A DNA stretch of 64,000 nt from Tamarix chinensis (GCA_030549775.1 CM060181.1:55165201-55229200); one strand, 5' to 3'; shown: positions 23,161-37,290, counted from the first letter of the stretch. Notes: generated from the letters alone by a model not told the origin. A program made the numbers and translations.

Positions 23161-25338
23161 AAACCATAAGGTATATTGTGAATAATCAGGAATTATTATT
23201 CCTCTCTTCAAACTTGTATTTATATGAAATATTATACAGCAAAAGAAAGCCAACGGTTTGGCTGAATAATAACCCCAAAACCGTTAAGCTATAACATCTA
23301 AGAATTAAAGATATGCCCCCCTTTTAAATCCCCTCATTAAGGCATCAAATGCTTCTTAATGAATAGAAATGAAACAACAACAATTCCTTAATCTAGCGCA
23401 CCTTTTGCCTCCCTTCTTAATGGGATTAAATACCCATTTGAAAGAGCTACATTATTTATTATAATAATAAAAACATGAAAATAAAAATAAATAAGACTAA
23501 AATAACCACAGATCTCCTTGGGCTTCTACGTGCTTGGTCTTTTACTGAATAAGGCTTTAATCACACGCCCAAGTAAGGCATGTAACAGATTCTGACTTGT
23601 GAGCAAATGGGGAAAACCCAAGGGCTTCCAAAACAAGTGCCACAGGTTCATGGGCCAAGTTTGACTTTGGATCAGAAAGCATCGTTGATAAAGCCAACCT
23701 ATATTTTCAAAACTTGAAAAAGGAAAATATTTCCAAATATAACTCTAATAAAACTCCAAACTCAATGAATAAAAACCATATAAATATATTTGAAATACAA
23801 CACATCTAAAAACAATATCAAGAAAATCTTGGAAATTGAACAAAACTTTAATCATCTTATTGGTCCATTAGATAATATATTCTCCAAATCAAAATCAAGT
23901 CTTCATCTTGATGATAATATAATCAATCTCAAACTTACACGAGTGGTCTACTCCCCTCCAATGAAGGTAGTATAATTACCAAGATAGTAGTGAGTAAATC
24001 ACACTACTTTAATTTATGAGGGAAAAATGAAGCATAAGACCAAATACATAAAGAATTAGGGTGTATTACATTTACATAATATCATGCCTACTCAATATTG
24101 AAAACACAATTCATGCCATCCTCATACTATAACATGCGAGACATATATGACACCTGTTAACTCATAGTATAGATCAACTTCATGTTAACAATCAAAATTA
24201 GGAAGATGTCATGAATCATGAACCTAGTTGGTGAACATTATCATGCTAAATCAAATAATAATAATCATATGTGACATTGGAATGAATCATAAATTTCGAA
24301 ACATGAATAACATTGAAATTGGATGGAATATCATTTTCAAAACAACCATGGGTTGTATATATATCCACCACACATGGTCTATGGTAGAACAAGCTAAATA
24401 ATTCAAAACCTTAAACATTAGTTAGGGTTTGTTCTTCCCCACTTCAAAAGTGTTGAACGAAGGCTTGCGAGTTGTTCATCTCATGAACCAAAGGCTTACT
24501 AGTGATTAAGGTCTCATTAACAAAAGGATTATGAGTTGTTCATACTTCGACTCCTATGCCATATGCTGTGACATAGGTGTGAATGATATCTTCTCTTTAG
24601 TGTACACCCCCTATTATTGATAATATAAAGTAAACAAGATATCATACCACTATAAGGCCCCAGTGGTTGGTCAATATATTGAGAATGCAATCCAAGACTT
24701 TTATATTTTTAGTGATCGATTTGAAACACATGATCAATGGATGGCGAGGTTTTTAAACGCACTTGCCATAAACATCTATAAGTGTTTTATACGATCACAT
24801 ATAATGTGAAAACTTTGAAATCATTCAATATGTTTAAAGCTAGCACAAAACTCCCAACACATGTTACATAGCACATAGGAGCTAACACAACATAGTTTAA
24901 AAATGTTCTTGTTAAAATCTAGTAGAAAACTACTTTAAAGGAAAATGAGTCAAAAGCTCTAAAGGAAACTACTTAACATGAAAGAGTACAACACATCTTA
25001 CCATATCCAAGTCTCATCCAAAAGTCAAAATCAAACTTTAAAATAGGAGGCTATTAGCCACTTAGAAAACAAATGTTAATTATATAAGAGTTTTATGAAA
25101 AAGTAAACTCTAAAAACTCAACTATATAAGCTAATGATCAAACTATATAAAGTTATCTGTAAGGTCAACACAAGTCCTTAAATTCCAACCTAACATATTG
25201 TTCCCATTTTTATTCATGAGAATGATTAAAATGCCTTTAAAGTCTTAAAAGATCTTAATGTTCCCAAAACCAGTGAGTTAATTTGTGAAATTTCATGTTA
25301 ATGCCAAACTAGATATTGCTAAACATTTTTAGGGTCTA

Positions 25339-27971
25339 TGTAACACCACCATTTGTGGACCTACAAATATTATTTTTAAAAAGGTTTTTGTGGATGCTAA
25401 ATCAACAAAGAAATATATTACTACCACATCCAACATAGATAAGATATAACTCATACCCATTTCATAGTAGATGTTAGAATAAAATGTAAACTTACATTAT
25501 ATGATCATGTGGGGTTGTCATGTAATCCCAAATAATACAAAGTTACAAAATTGAGTAAATAAATACAGCAAGAAGAAAATAAAATTAGGTCATATACCAC
25601 AACTACTACAAGATAACTCTAATCTCAACTCAACCCAACAAAAAGCAGTAGGACAACCATTATACATATACCAATCATCTAAAAATTGTAGTATCATCAC
25701 AATATATATATTATGTAAATATAACTTACTAAAAGTGATAACATACTCATGTAAGACATACATTTACATGTTGAAACTAGTCGATCATATTGAAACCAAG
25801 TTCATAATAAACACTTATAGCATACTTTACATGGTATTTACAAAAAAAATTTCACATTATCATGGAATCATGCCTTACAATGTCTTATTGCTATCATATA
25901 AATATTCTTACTACCATGCTTATGCCTTTATCATTGATAATTTAATAAATACATTGTAAAATAGGAGGAACATGCTTGAAAGTGGATAAATATACAATTA
26001 CCTAAATTTATAACACATTATATATTTACATTATTCATTACTATTTATACCATTTATTATTATTCATTACTATGCACACTATCCTTACCAAACCTTAATA
26101 ATCCTAAAAAAAATGTAAACACTTCAAAAAAGATACCAAATACATAAAATAATGAAATTTATACAAATTGTAAGGTACATTGATTATTTTGTTCTTTATT
26201 TACATTGTCACATAATTCATCACATTTCACATGCTTTCATAGAAATTGACTTAATTTGGCTTATGTAACTTTATTTAATTAATACTTTTTTCACTTTCAA
26301 CATGAAATGCAAATGCATGAAAAATAAACTAATTATTCATTACTTTTACTGATTGTGATTGCATACATACCCTTATATTTTTATTTGAGTGGAAAAACAA
26401 TTTAACAATTTATCATGAACACCGCTATGATTCTTACTATATAGGCTAAGGATTAGTCTACTCCTTAGGACACTTTAATACTAAGTATCGATACCCCTCA
26501 TAGGGTCCGTAGGTTATCTATAGAGTGAAGAGATATTATGTTACTAATGTTCTTGGAATAATCTAAATAATGATATATCTTGTAGTCTTTCCCACACTTT
26601 ACATTGTCAATCTATTATTTAATCCCACACATAGTCTTTCTCTTGAATTAACAATAAAGTTTGGATATAATAAATCATAGCTTTAATTATACAAACCTAA
26701 ATATATAATTTTAATATATAAAATTACATCTAGAAAATCTCAATAATCCTTTGGAATCATCACAAGTTTAAAAAGAAGAAGAAAAGAACACCATGTTTTG
26801 CCTTAAGGCTAAACATACTCTCTTTTATGTTTAAAATTTCATCAAATTCTTAAACCCCTTAAAAAATGCTCAAATCCAAACATGATCTAAAGATAAAATG
26901 ATATGAATATCTTAAAAAACATGCTCCTAAAATATGAAAACAGTGACATATTAAAAACCTTCGAATGTGCCCAAAAGTTTGAGAACCCAAAATAGCTAAA
27001 AATGGCATATTAACAAACATCAACACATATAATCATAATAACACATCAAATTCTATCTAATTTTAGTTTGATTATGTTTACCATGATTCCAAAACTCCTT
27101 AATAATATACAAAATTTTCTCCTTGAAGCACCGCACCCCTCTTAAAACCTATGCACAAAATACCTACAACATGTAAAATAGGTCAAAATAACAATTGATA
27201 AGAAAGGGTTAGGTATCCATGAAATGGAAGGGGAGAAGAAGAGGGAGGAATGTGGTAGTTTTGGGATTTTAGGGGAAGAAATTTGTGGAGAAGAAAAGAG
27301 GGAGAATTGAGGTTGGGAGAAAAAATTGGTTAAGGTTTAGGTATTTGTAATATAATAAGGTTTAAATCACAAAGTATCAAGGAAAAAGAGGGGGCATGAT
27401 TTGAAAATGTCATAAGGAATAAGGCCCCTTGATCTTGTTTTAATAAATTTTAATGGATGGATATGATTGATTTGGTAAAGTTTAGATAAGATTTAGAGAA
27501 AGAGAAATGTGATTTGGTGACTTTTTATGTCCAAAAATATCTAATTAAATAAAAATATATTAAAAATATTTACCAATACCAAAATATTCTTAAATATCAT
27601 ATAGATAAAAAAGTTTTTTTGAGGCTTAAATGAAAATAAGGGCAAAAGGGATAATAACTACTATTATTTATTTATTTATTAAAGGCTCCATTTAAAATTT
27701 TGAAAATGTAGAGGAGACTAAAAAAAATTTAGGTATCCAAATATTATTAATTTAGATCAATCTAAATAAGTTTAATGGACAAAAGCGACTCAAAAGTCTC
27801 ACGAGACTTAAAATTGCAAGGAAAAGCAAGAAAGTGTGAATGAATCGTTTTAAAAACATAACAAAAGTTAATAAAACTTCAAAGGATATAATAAATCAAG
27901 AAATTATACTTTATTTTTAAACAATAAAAATTCCAATCAAAATTTGAATTTTTAAACAATGGGGCATTATA
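25339..27971 (+). mobile_element. Candidate solo LTR of the long-LTR family
   Basis: It starts TGTAACACCACC and ends GGGGCATTATA (final TTACA decayed to TTATA). The flanking 5-mers GTCTA and GCTTA differ at two positions, both C/T, so the duplication is only suggestive. The GA-rich block near 27225 and the gcgactcaaaagtctcac segment near 27785 are shared with the minus-strand copy at 2.9-6.5 kb. No coding sequence. Confidence 0.5.
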
Positions 27972-28207
27972 GCTTAATATGTCCCTACAAGTCCATTCAT
28001 TTCCAGACATAGGTAGGATAACCATTCTACACTTGGAAACTCCAAAGACTTAATATGAAGAATGTACATATTCCAAATTCATACATACTTTATGAAACAC
28101 CACTTTCATACTTAAACACATCCTGATATTGCATAATTGATATATAGATTACAATTATATCACGATCTTCACATAATCATGCTTAAAGATAAAGTATAAT
28201 TTAGTTC

Positions 28208-28211
<4 letters not shown>

Positions 28212-28248
<37 letters not shown>
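28212..28248. repeat. (AT)n microsatellite
   Basis: About 37 nt of uninterrupted AT dinucleotide in LTR-derived DNA. Shorter AT runs lie at 11062-11080 and about 51501-51521. Confidence 0.9.
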
Positions 28249-28251
<3 letters not shown>

Positions 28252-28900
28252 CCATATTTCAAATTCATCTTCCCCGAATAATCAAAATGACCCTTTCACG
28301 CATATTCTTTCCTAGCATGCTCAACAATAAGCCCAAAATACAAAAAATTCAATCATCATGCTCAAGGACCATATTTTCATGCTTACATTTCAACATATTA
28401 AATGCATAAGCAATACGAATTATCATACAAGGCATACTGCATGTTTGACATGCCAATTCATGTGAATCATATCATGTTCATCTCTAAAATATATACACAC
28501 TAATCTATCCTCAAGAATCAACCATAAAAGGAGGGAATTAGCGACTTACCTTATTCTATAGCTAGTTAATCTAAAAAACCAATACTATGGAACAAAATAT
28601 TAGATTTATGACCCACCAAAACACTTTCCAATATTACATTAAAAAATAAAAGAAATAGATCTTAATGATTACAAATTCACATAATGTTAATTAATTAACA
28701 ATAAGAAGCACTAACGACTTTTCTAGAAAAAAAGTCCCAATTTCAAGGCTCGAGGACATGCCTCTAAAATATTTTAAAGAAATGAGCCTCAACACATTCT
28801 AGTTAGTGAATTTTTTTTTCAAAACATTTTAAATTGATTTAAGAACACAAATTAAGATAAATTTATTAAAAATAGATAAATTCACTAAATAATTATCTTA

Positions 28901-30344
28901 AATAGGGATAACAATGTGGTAAGTCAAGGATCCCATCCCCATACTTGGATATGATAAGCAAAATAATCCCCGAACCCACCTCTATCCCCAATTGTTCCTT
29001 AGGGTGAGATTCCCTATTTGATATAGTTTATGTGACATCATCAGACAATATCATTTATGAAGATTCAAGGTGTCAATAGTTTCGTTATTTGATATTCCCA
29101 CAATTACTATACAATTTGAGGTAGAATTTTATATAGAGTAGTGTAATCCTCCCATTTTTCACTCTTGAAAATTGTGTTTAAAAGAATGATTTGGAAGCTA
29201 AAAAAAAGGATAAAGAAAATAATGGAGCAAATAATGTTATAAAATGCCATTAGGTTTGTCATGCTTGTGGCTTGTGCCTAGTTCACTATTCTTCTCATTA
29301 TATGGGGCTTTGTTCTCTTGCATTAAATTTGTGTCCTATTTCAAAAAACAAAGAATAATTTGAGGTCTTCTCTTCAATAATATGACTTTCCATTTTTTCA
29401 TGGCACTAGTTTTTGTGGTATTTGGGAGGGATAAATGGGGTTGACATGTGGGCTCACTATGAGTAGCTCTTGTCTATTAGACTAAATGCTTGGAGATTTA
29501 GGTTGGGCAACTTGAAAATATTTAACTTGTTTAGGGAATTTAATTTGAGGTTCCACATCTAGAAGTGAATTAATTATATGATAATTAGTAGTAAATTCTT
29601 TCTTAAGATTCTTGGAGGTTAAGGGGGTAATACTACTATATTGATGGGATTTGTGTTTTTTTCTCCAATTTTAATACCCTAATTTTCACAATTGAAATGT
29701 TAATTTTAAAAAATGATTTAGGAAGCTATAACATTTAAATATAAGATTTTACCCTAATATTTAGTATTTATTGATTATGGTACATTGTGGAAAAGTAAAT
29801 TTATGATCTAAATCTTTTTTTTTTGTTTCCACATTGTTACTATTGTTTCTAGATCATAAAATAGTTCATAAATCATACTAGTTCTATCAAAACTTCAAGG
29901 TTTTAAGCAAATATAAAAAAAAATGAATTAATGGATAAAAATGTACCTCTTAAATGACAAGATTCTTGAATTCTTGATAGATTATGAGTGTGCTAATCGT
30001 CATAACTTTACTGGTATCCACATGAATGGATAAATTCCAAAACCAAATGTTATCATAATATATCAAATCTTTAGACTTTAATGTATTGCAAAAGTGTGAG
30101 GAAACTGGTTTTTCTCTCATCTTTTGTATACAAGTAATATTTTGTGATCTAATGTATACAACTATATCTCTTTGAAAATATATAAGGAGAGGTGCTAATT
30201 TAATGAATAAGTAATCCCAATCTTATTAGACCTTTTGGTTATATCAAATCTAGTTTACTTTATGTGTAACCCTGTAAGCTTGTTTAATGTTTATGGTGTA
30301 CAAGATATAATAATCCCTCCAACAAGGCATTATAACTATTCAGA
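28901..30344. other. Unassigned AT-rich DNA before the copia element
   Basis: A cytosine-rich patch at 28940-29010 (GGATCCCATCCCCATAC, CCCCGAACCC, TATCCCCAATTG) stands out from the AT background and resembles the C/G-rich ends of plant nonautonomous DNA elements, but no termini were found. The stretch beyond 29600 could be the 5' part of the copia LTR. No gene was seen. Confidence 0.4.
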
Positions 30345-30745
30345 TTAGATTATGTCAAATTAGGCCTAAAAATTGTTTAATGTTTGCATATCTTTATTTT
30401 TGGTTAAAATAAATTGTAATCACAACCACCATACAAAATTTATTGCAAAAGGGTCAATGAATGTTTGCCTATCATTCTTGATTAATTTTTGATAAGAGTC
30501 TAGAGAAGATAAATATGCGATTTTGTAAATCATCTATTTGAAGGCCATTGAGATTTTAATACTTATAAACAAATAGAAAAGTGATCATCAATAAAAATAT
30601 GTTACTTATTTAAAATCTAAATGTGAGAACCTTTTGGTAATGGTCATAGAGAGTAATTTGGTCTTCAACCACTCTACACTATGTAAAATTTTTATTTGTT
30701 ATTTATATTCCATTAAAACTATTTATCACCTCTAGATTTCTTTCA
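30345..30745 (+). mobile_element. 3' part of a copia 5' LTR
   Basis: This 400-bp stretch is clearly similar to 53735-54114 (shared landmarks: AATCACAACCACC, CTATCATTCTTGA, TGTAAATCATC, CACTCTACACTATGT). It ends CA two bases before the primer-binding site, as an LTR should. The LTR's left end was not found. Confidence 0.7.
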
Positions 30746-30747
30746 AT

Positions 30748-30762
30748 TAGTATCAAAGCTCG
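30748..30762 (+). other. Retrotransposon primer-binding site (tRNA-iMet type)
   Basis: TAGTATCAAAGCTCG matches the usual plant copia primer-binding site, complementary to the 3' end of initiator tRNA-Met, with two transitions. It lies directly after the LTR end and before gag, which fixes the element's orientation. Confidence 0.7.
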
Positions 30763-30779
30763 GGTATGTTGTGAAGGAT

Positions 30780-33700
30780 TAAATAATCCAAGGTGAAAGA
30801 GATCTATGAGAAAATAGATTTAATTGGTTTAAATGAAAACATGTTCATCAAAAAACCACTATTGATCAATGGGGATACATTTGTATACTAGAAGAATAGA
30901 ATGATGTTATTCATCAAGTCATAATATTATGACATGTGGTCAATAACAACTAAAGTTCCAATCAAAATTACAAATGGTGAACTAGTTGAAAAAGTAAGGG
31001 ATGAGCTCATGGGTGCATAAAAGAGAAAGATCACTCTCAACACCTAATTCATCATGATTCTTCAATGTGACCTTAGTAAAAGAGAGTACCACCACATCCA
31101 ATTATGATCCATGACAAAATAGATATAGGATAATCTTGTTCTCACTTATGAAGGGATAAAGGACGTGAAGTATCAACGAATCACTCTTCACATAAGAGAG
31201 TATGAAATCTTTAATATGAAGCAAGGTGAAAGCATCAACAACATGAGAAACAACTTCTATTCTATTGTCAAAAACCTCAATTCCTTAGGGATGGAAATCA
31301 CTAAAGAAGAGAAATTGAGAAATATTGTACAAGGTCTTACAAAAGAATAGTCTTAAAGTAACTGCAATTGAAGAAGCTGGAGATTTGATGATGATCATTA
31401 TTAAAAAAAATTGTTTCGGAATCTTTTGGTTCATCAATCAAAATTGGGTGAAAGAAAGAAGAATCCCATGTTTCTAAAAGCTTCCACTGCCTCTAGACAT
31501 AAATAAGTAATGGGAGACATGGTAGAAAAGGAAGGGGAGGATGGTGAAGAGGAATCTCCTATGGATGATTATGAAGTGGCCTTCATAACCACTTAATTCA
31601 AAAGATTCCTCCTATCAAGAGGAGGGGGAAATAGAAAATTGGGAATGCCATAGTCAACCAATAGAAGAAATCTTAGAGAATCCACCATGAATGATAAGAT
31701 CAAATGGCATAATTATAAAAAATTCGGGTATGTCATTCGAGATTGCTTTGAGTTTAGACATGAAATAGCTAAATAAATGGCAAGAAACAATGTGAATACT
31801 TACAACAACACAGGGAAAATCCATGTCCGCCTTTGGTGAAAGTGAATATGAACCCTCTAATGAAGGTGAAGAAGTTTCCAACCTCTATTTCATGGCTCTA
31901 GAAGAGGAAACATCAATCTCTACTTCCTTCATATGGTTTAATGACGACGACGACATTGATGAGATACAATCTGACTCCCACTACTCTTATGATGATTTTT
32001 TTTTACATGTTGCATGACTACTTGCATGGCAATGATAGATTAACTAAGGAAAGATACAACATGACAAAATTATTGACTCACTAAGATGCACAAAACATAC
32101 TTATTTTAAATGAAAATGTTCTTCTTGAATCTCAAATCTTTTGGTAAAATCAAAGCTAGATAAGAAGGTGATTTAATTTTATGCATACAAGGAATTTATT
32201 AATTATGATCACAAGGTTAAGATAGAACAACTTCAATCAAAATTAGTTGATCTACAAACTAAATGTGATAAATTTGTAAATATAGAATATAATTTTACTA
32301 AAGGTGAAGAAGGATTAAATTTGTTCTAGGTGCTCAATGATATTGTAAGGACTGTGAGGGCTTATGTTATAGAAAAAAAAAAGTAAGAAAATGTCATAGT
32401 AAAGAATTTCTTTGTGAAAATGTCCAAGGCTCATCAAGTGCATGCTTGCCAAGTGATTGTAATATATGTGGAAAAAGTGGGCATCCCTCTACAATGTGTA
32501 GACTTGCTAAGAATGTAAAATCTACCTCTACTCATAAAAATAAAATTATATGTAATTTGTGTGTTTAATCCAGTCATGTTGCTTCGTATGTGGTTTTAAT
32601 AAAAATGCCAAATTTGTTCTAAAATTTAAGTAGATGTGGTTACCTAAGGGGGCCATCTCACAATAATTGAACAATAACTCAACACTATCCCATTGAAATG
32701 GTATTCCAAAGTTTAATTTTACAAATTTTCAATTATGTAATGTATGTCAACAAAGAAAACAACATGGGGTCTCATTTAAACCCCAAATTCTATGCCCACA
32801 TCTCATAAACTTGAGTTGTTGCATAGGCCTACTAGGACCCATACATTGGTTGGTTGTAGATACGTATTAGTTATCATACATGTTAACTTAAGTTATACAT
32901 GAAAATTATTTCTTTCTACTAAATATTATGCTTTTAATGCATTTCTTTTACTTGCTAAGAAAATCTTAGTAAAAAGGGAATAATAATCCTTGCTTGAAGG
33001 AGTGATCATGAAAAAGAGTTTGAGAATGTCACCTTCATGGATTTCTGCGATCAAAATGGTATTAATCACAATTTCTTGGCACCAAGGACACTAAAACCAA
33101 ATGGTGTGGTTTTAGGGAAGAATAGAACCCCAGGGGAGGTTGTAAAAACCATGTTATGTGACTCCAAAATTCCAAAATATTTTTGGACCAACGCCTTTGC
33201 CACTGCAAACTATGTAATGAATATAGTACCCATCCATGCCATCTTTAAGAAGACCCTTTATGAGCTCTACAAAGTTAATAGATCATATTTCAGTTATTTC
33301 TACACATTTAGTTGTAAATTCTTTGTTCTTAACAATGGAAAAAGCAATTTGGATAAGGTTGTGAAGGTATATTCAATGAATACTCTTTATATAGTAAGGC
33401 TTACTAGATCTTCAACAAACAATCAATGTTAGTTGAAGAATCTATGCATGTTAATTTTGATGAATCTTGCTCAAGTGTGTAGAGTAACAAAGATAAAGAA
33501 TTAGGTCTTTCTATCCAAGTTGAAAGCTTATGAAATGATAAGAAAAACCAAGAAGAAGAAAATGATGAAGATCTTCAAACTAATTAACAAGAAGATAAAA
33601 TGAGAAGGAATCTCCCTAGAGCATGGAGAAATACTTATGGACATGCTTAAGAGCTCATCATTGGTGATCAAACAAAGAGAGTTGCTACAAGTTCCTCACT

Positions 33701-35240
33701 AGGTAAAATTTGCAATCAAATAACATTTCTATCCCAAATAGAACCCAAATATCACTTTTAATCTATGAATGATGAAAATTAGATCATAGCAATGAAAGTT
33801 GATCTTAATCAATTTGAGAGAAATCATGTTTGAAAATTATTCCATTTGCCTCAAAATAGACCCATTATAGGGACTAAAAGAGTCTTTAAAAACAAGCTAG
33901 ATGAGGATGACACTGTGGTTAGAAAAAAACCTGATTGGTTACCAAAGGATGAAACCAAGAAGTTATACATATGATTCTCACATTTGCATCATCCACGTGA
34001 TCCACATTATATCATATGAATGTTAAAAGTGATTTTATTAATGGCTTTATTTATGAAGAGGTATATTTTAAGAAACCACCATGCTTTGAAAATGAACCAA
34101 AACCTTATCATGTTTATAAACACAACTAGGCACTATATGGTTTAAAGCAAGCCCCTAAGGCTTTGTATGAAAGGTTGAGTAATTTATTTTGGAAATAATC
34201 TTAAAATATGTAACATTGATAAAAACTATCTTCTAGAATAAAACTAAAAGGGACTTATTATTTGTGCAAATATATGTTGATGTCATAATATTCGACGCTA
34301 CTAATGAGTTCATATGTAAGGACTTTTCAAATTTGATGTGTTGTGAATTAGAAATGAGCATGATAAATGAGTCTACTTATTTCTACAGACTTCAAATCAA
34401 GTAATCAAATTAAGGAATATTTGATGGCCAATAAAAGTACATAAAGAAATTACTCAAGAAATTTGGAATGAACTAGATCAAGGCTTGTAGTACTCCCATG
34501 GCCACTACCAAAAATCTTGACATGGATGAAAAAGTTAAATAAGTTGATCAAAAGTGATATCAATGTATGATTTGATCACTTCTCTACCTTAATATATCTA
34601 GGATTGATATTATATTTAGCGTATGCTCGTGTGTTAGGTTTCAATGTAATCCCAAAGGATCTCATATCATTGGGATTAAAAGAATTCTTAGGTTTTTACT
34701 CGGAACTCATAATCAATGATCCTTTTACCCTAGTGATACACTTTTAGATCTTATAGGCTATTATGATGTGGACTTTGTGGATATAAAGTTGATAGCAAGA
34801 GGAATTTTGCATATGTGTCAAGTCCTAGGAGAAACCCTAGTTAGTTAGAATAGTAAAAAAATATTATAGTGTTGACTTATATATAACTAAAGTAGAATAT
34901 ATAGCAGCTAGTGCTTGTTGTGCACAATTAATTTGGATGAAACACCAATTAAGTGATTATGGACTTAAACTTAAAAAAATTCCAATTAAGCTTGACAACA
35001 TTAGAGATATATACCTTAATAAAAACCCTGTAAAGAAGACATCACTTGATACAAGACCATGTTGTTAAAGGGGATGTTATTGTGGACTTTATAGATGCAC
35101 TACATCGATGGGGATATATCTTTACTACGCCATTAAATGAAGAAATATCCACAAACATTAGGCAAGAACTAATAATTACATTTTTATGATCTAAATTATC
35201 TCTCTCAACTTGCAAAAATTTTGAAAAATGAGGATAAATC
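30780..35240 (+). mobile_element. Decayed Ty1/copia polyprotein, probably Sirevirus lineage
   Basis: Domain order is copia: gag (from about 30845; a 61-codon open piece at 31165-31350 with MKQGESINNM), an intact CX2CX4HX4C zinc knuckle (32458-32499), integrase (33037-33432), reverse transcriptase (about 33840-34500) and RNase H (about 34750-35220, with KVEYIAASACCAQLIWMK). Many stops and frame shifts interrupt it. The integrase Glu expected in the NGVVE context is Leu, and the RT box YVDD reads YVDV (34273-34284). The element is dead. Lineage is inferred from gag/RT flavour and palindrome-rich LTR sequence downstream. Confidence 0.85.
33037..33432 (+). pseudogene. Copia integrase fragment
   Basis: The longest open piece of the copia element (131 codons; it has an ATG, but the true frame would continue from upstream). 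It matches the integrase C-terminal catalytic region: FCDQNGINHNF, NGVV, KNRT, IPKYFW, and a cysteine-containing F-x-C-K-F block. The active-site Glu after NGVV is lost. Not a host gene. Confidence 0.85.
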
Positions 35241-35249
35241 ATGATGTAT

Positions 35250-35824
35250 AAATCAAAATCATAATAACTTGGTCTTATAATTACATGGATTTAATTCTTA
35301 ATAAAGTAGCCTATATTGTTGATTAATGTGCTAATTTTAAGAGATATATGGATTCATGATCCTTATTCTAAAATGAATTTGGAATGCTGAGAAATTTAAC
35401 TTGACTGGCAAAACCAGTTGATGAGTTTAGGGGATCTATTAGCTGGTTTTGGTAAAACCAAGAGTTGAATGTGAATCATTTGTTTTTAACTTGGGTGATA
35501 TTAGTTGAATAAAATAACAAAACATGTTGACCGTTATATAAATAGTCGTTTGAAATTCCAAACCAATCAATTGGTACTAGGAACAATCAATTGGTCCATC
35601 AAGCATATAAATATGCCCTCCTTTGTTTAACCAAACTCTCGGCCTCGGTTTTCACAAATCATTTGACTTCTCTGCTCGTGCTCTCTTATCTCTCACTCAA
35701 ATTGATCAATTCCACACCAAATTAAACAAAACTAGGCCTATTAGGATCAAATCAATGCACCCTAACCAATTCTCAACAACAATCAACATCAATTTCATTA
35801 CCACTTGTTTGAATTAAGGGTAAG
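35250..35824 (+). mobile_element. Copia 3' LTR, left part
   Basis: It follows RNase H directly. It contains palindrome-type words (CCAATCAATTGG at about 35560, AACCAGTTGATGAGTTT) and two TATA-like boxes (ATATAAATAG near 35536, CATATAAATATGCCC near 35605), the layout of a Sirevirus U3. The solo LTR at 35825 cuts it. The continuation after 40257 could not be aligned convincingly with the 30345-30745 LTR end. Confidence 0.55.
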
Positions 35825-36769
35825 TGTAACACCTCCAATTTCTACAACAAAAAAATGTCTTGTTTTAAGATGATGCAGAAGCAATAAAAAAACTAGAAAA
35901 TATTATCACCACACCTAACATAAGAGAGGTGTGGATATCGACTTAACCCATGTTTGATGTAATGCTAAAACATTTAGCCAAAACTATGCATGAGAGTTAA
36001 ATATAGTATGATAAAGGAAAACAGAGAGAGGGTAAGAGAGAGATATATGATATGTCATGATGGGTTTACAAATTGAGTACAAGAACAGAGCCAAGACTTT
36101 AGGTAACCAAAATTAAAAATACCAACACAAAGGGAAACATAAATGAACCATTTAGCCTAACTCTCTAATATAATAAATCTTCTCCAAGCAATAACCATAC
36201 AAAGGCCCATAACAAGTTGTTCAAACATGAAAAACATCACCTTCTACCCAAAACAAAAGGCAGATCAACACAGTGAACACACAAGTTAACATCAGTATGG
36301 TAAAGTATTGGTAAAACAACTCTATTATACAGCATGGAGAGGGATCATGTTGCACCTAAAAGTCATATCAATCATGGTATAATAGACATGCTAGAACACA
36401 CTTTCATGGAATGATAATAATAGGAGCATGATGACTTCATATGTCACAAGCATATATAACCCATATCATCATTATTCCACATTATCACTACATAATCTAT
36501 ATATTAAGATATTTGAATGACACATATAAACCTCCACCATAAATATGGGTCATGGTAGTAACACAAGGGTATATAGGTCCAAATTGGAGCACCAATCCCA
36601 GTATGGGTGTTTGTAGGCAATCACACCAAATGTAAAATGAGGCAATCTAAACCTCCCAGCTTGGTGTTTAGGCAATGACACCAAACACAATAGAGTATGC
36701 ATATCCTTGGTGTCCACGAATTCCGAATTAGGTATACCTACAATTACACCAAACGTAAGGGATAAACCC

Positions 36770-37290
36770 ACCCATCATGGCGTACCCTCGACACAAGCAC
36801 CGACGTCATGATGGTCTGCCATGGAATTATTCTTGTTCCTGTGTGCAAGCCACAACCTAATAGGATGGGAAAGTTACTAAGTGAATGGAGATGAAACCCC
36901 ACTAGTCATGGAGAGCCCTCTATATAAGAATTGACACCATGATAGTTTGCTATAATATTATTTCTAATCCCATGTACATTCCACAACCTAATAGGATAAG
37001 AAAGGTACTGAGTAAAAGGAGATGAAACCTTACCAATTGTGTTGTACCCTCTATACAAGCACCAATACCATAACAATGTGTGGTTATATTATTCCTAATC
37101 TAGTGTATAGGCCGCAACCTAGTAAGGTGGGAAAGGTAGTGAGTGAAAGGAGATGAAAACCCACCAATCATGGCATACCCTATATACAAGCACTGGCACC
37201 ATGAAGGTAAGACACGGTATTATTCCTAATCCTATGTACAAGCCACAACATAGTAGGATGGGAAATGTACTAAGTGAAAGAAAAGTAAAT
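36770..37290 (+). repeat. Tandem array, 131-bp unit, about four copies
   Basis: Two independent anchors keep an exact 131-nt step: CACAACCTA-type words at 36851, 36982, 37113 and 37244, and ATGAAA at 36891, 37022 and 37153. The units differ by substitutions but almost no indels; the last copy fades after about 37280. It lies inside the solo LTR. Confidence 0.9.

Larger units (their letters stand above)
22661..28900 (+). mobile_element. Mosaic of long-LTR family fragments
   Basis: A family-type start (TGTAACAACCCC) is at 22661 and a family-type end (GGGTGTATTACA) finishes at 24070, but their flanks do not match. Sequence from 24070 on has words shared with the solo LTR at 35825 (for example CCACACATGGT-like blocks and catgctaa/atatcat motifs). 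Another copy (25339-27971) appears inserted. The exact nesting order could not be resolved by eye. No coding domain was recognised; the 61-codon frame at 23790 and the 74-codon frame at 25735 look spurious. Confidence 0.5.

Noticed and set aside
35623..35817. 64-codon frame as a host gene
   Set aside because: It lies within copia LTR sequence just downstream of a TATA-like box and has no domain.
36770..37290. CRISPR-like array
   Set aside because: The 131-bp units are contiguous tandem repeats without spacer structure, in plant nuclear DNA.
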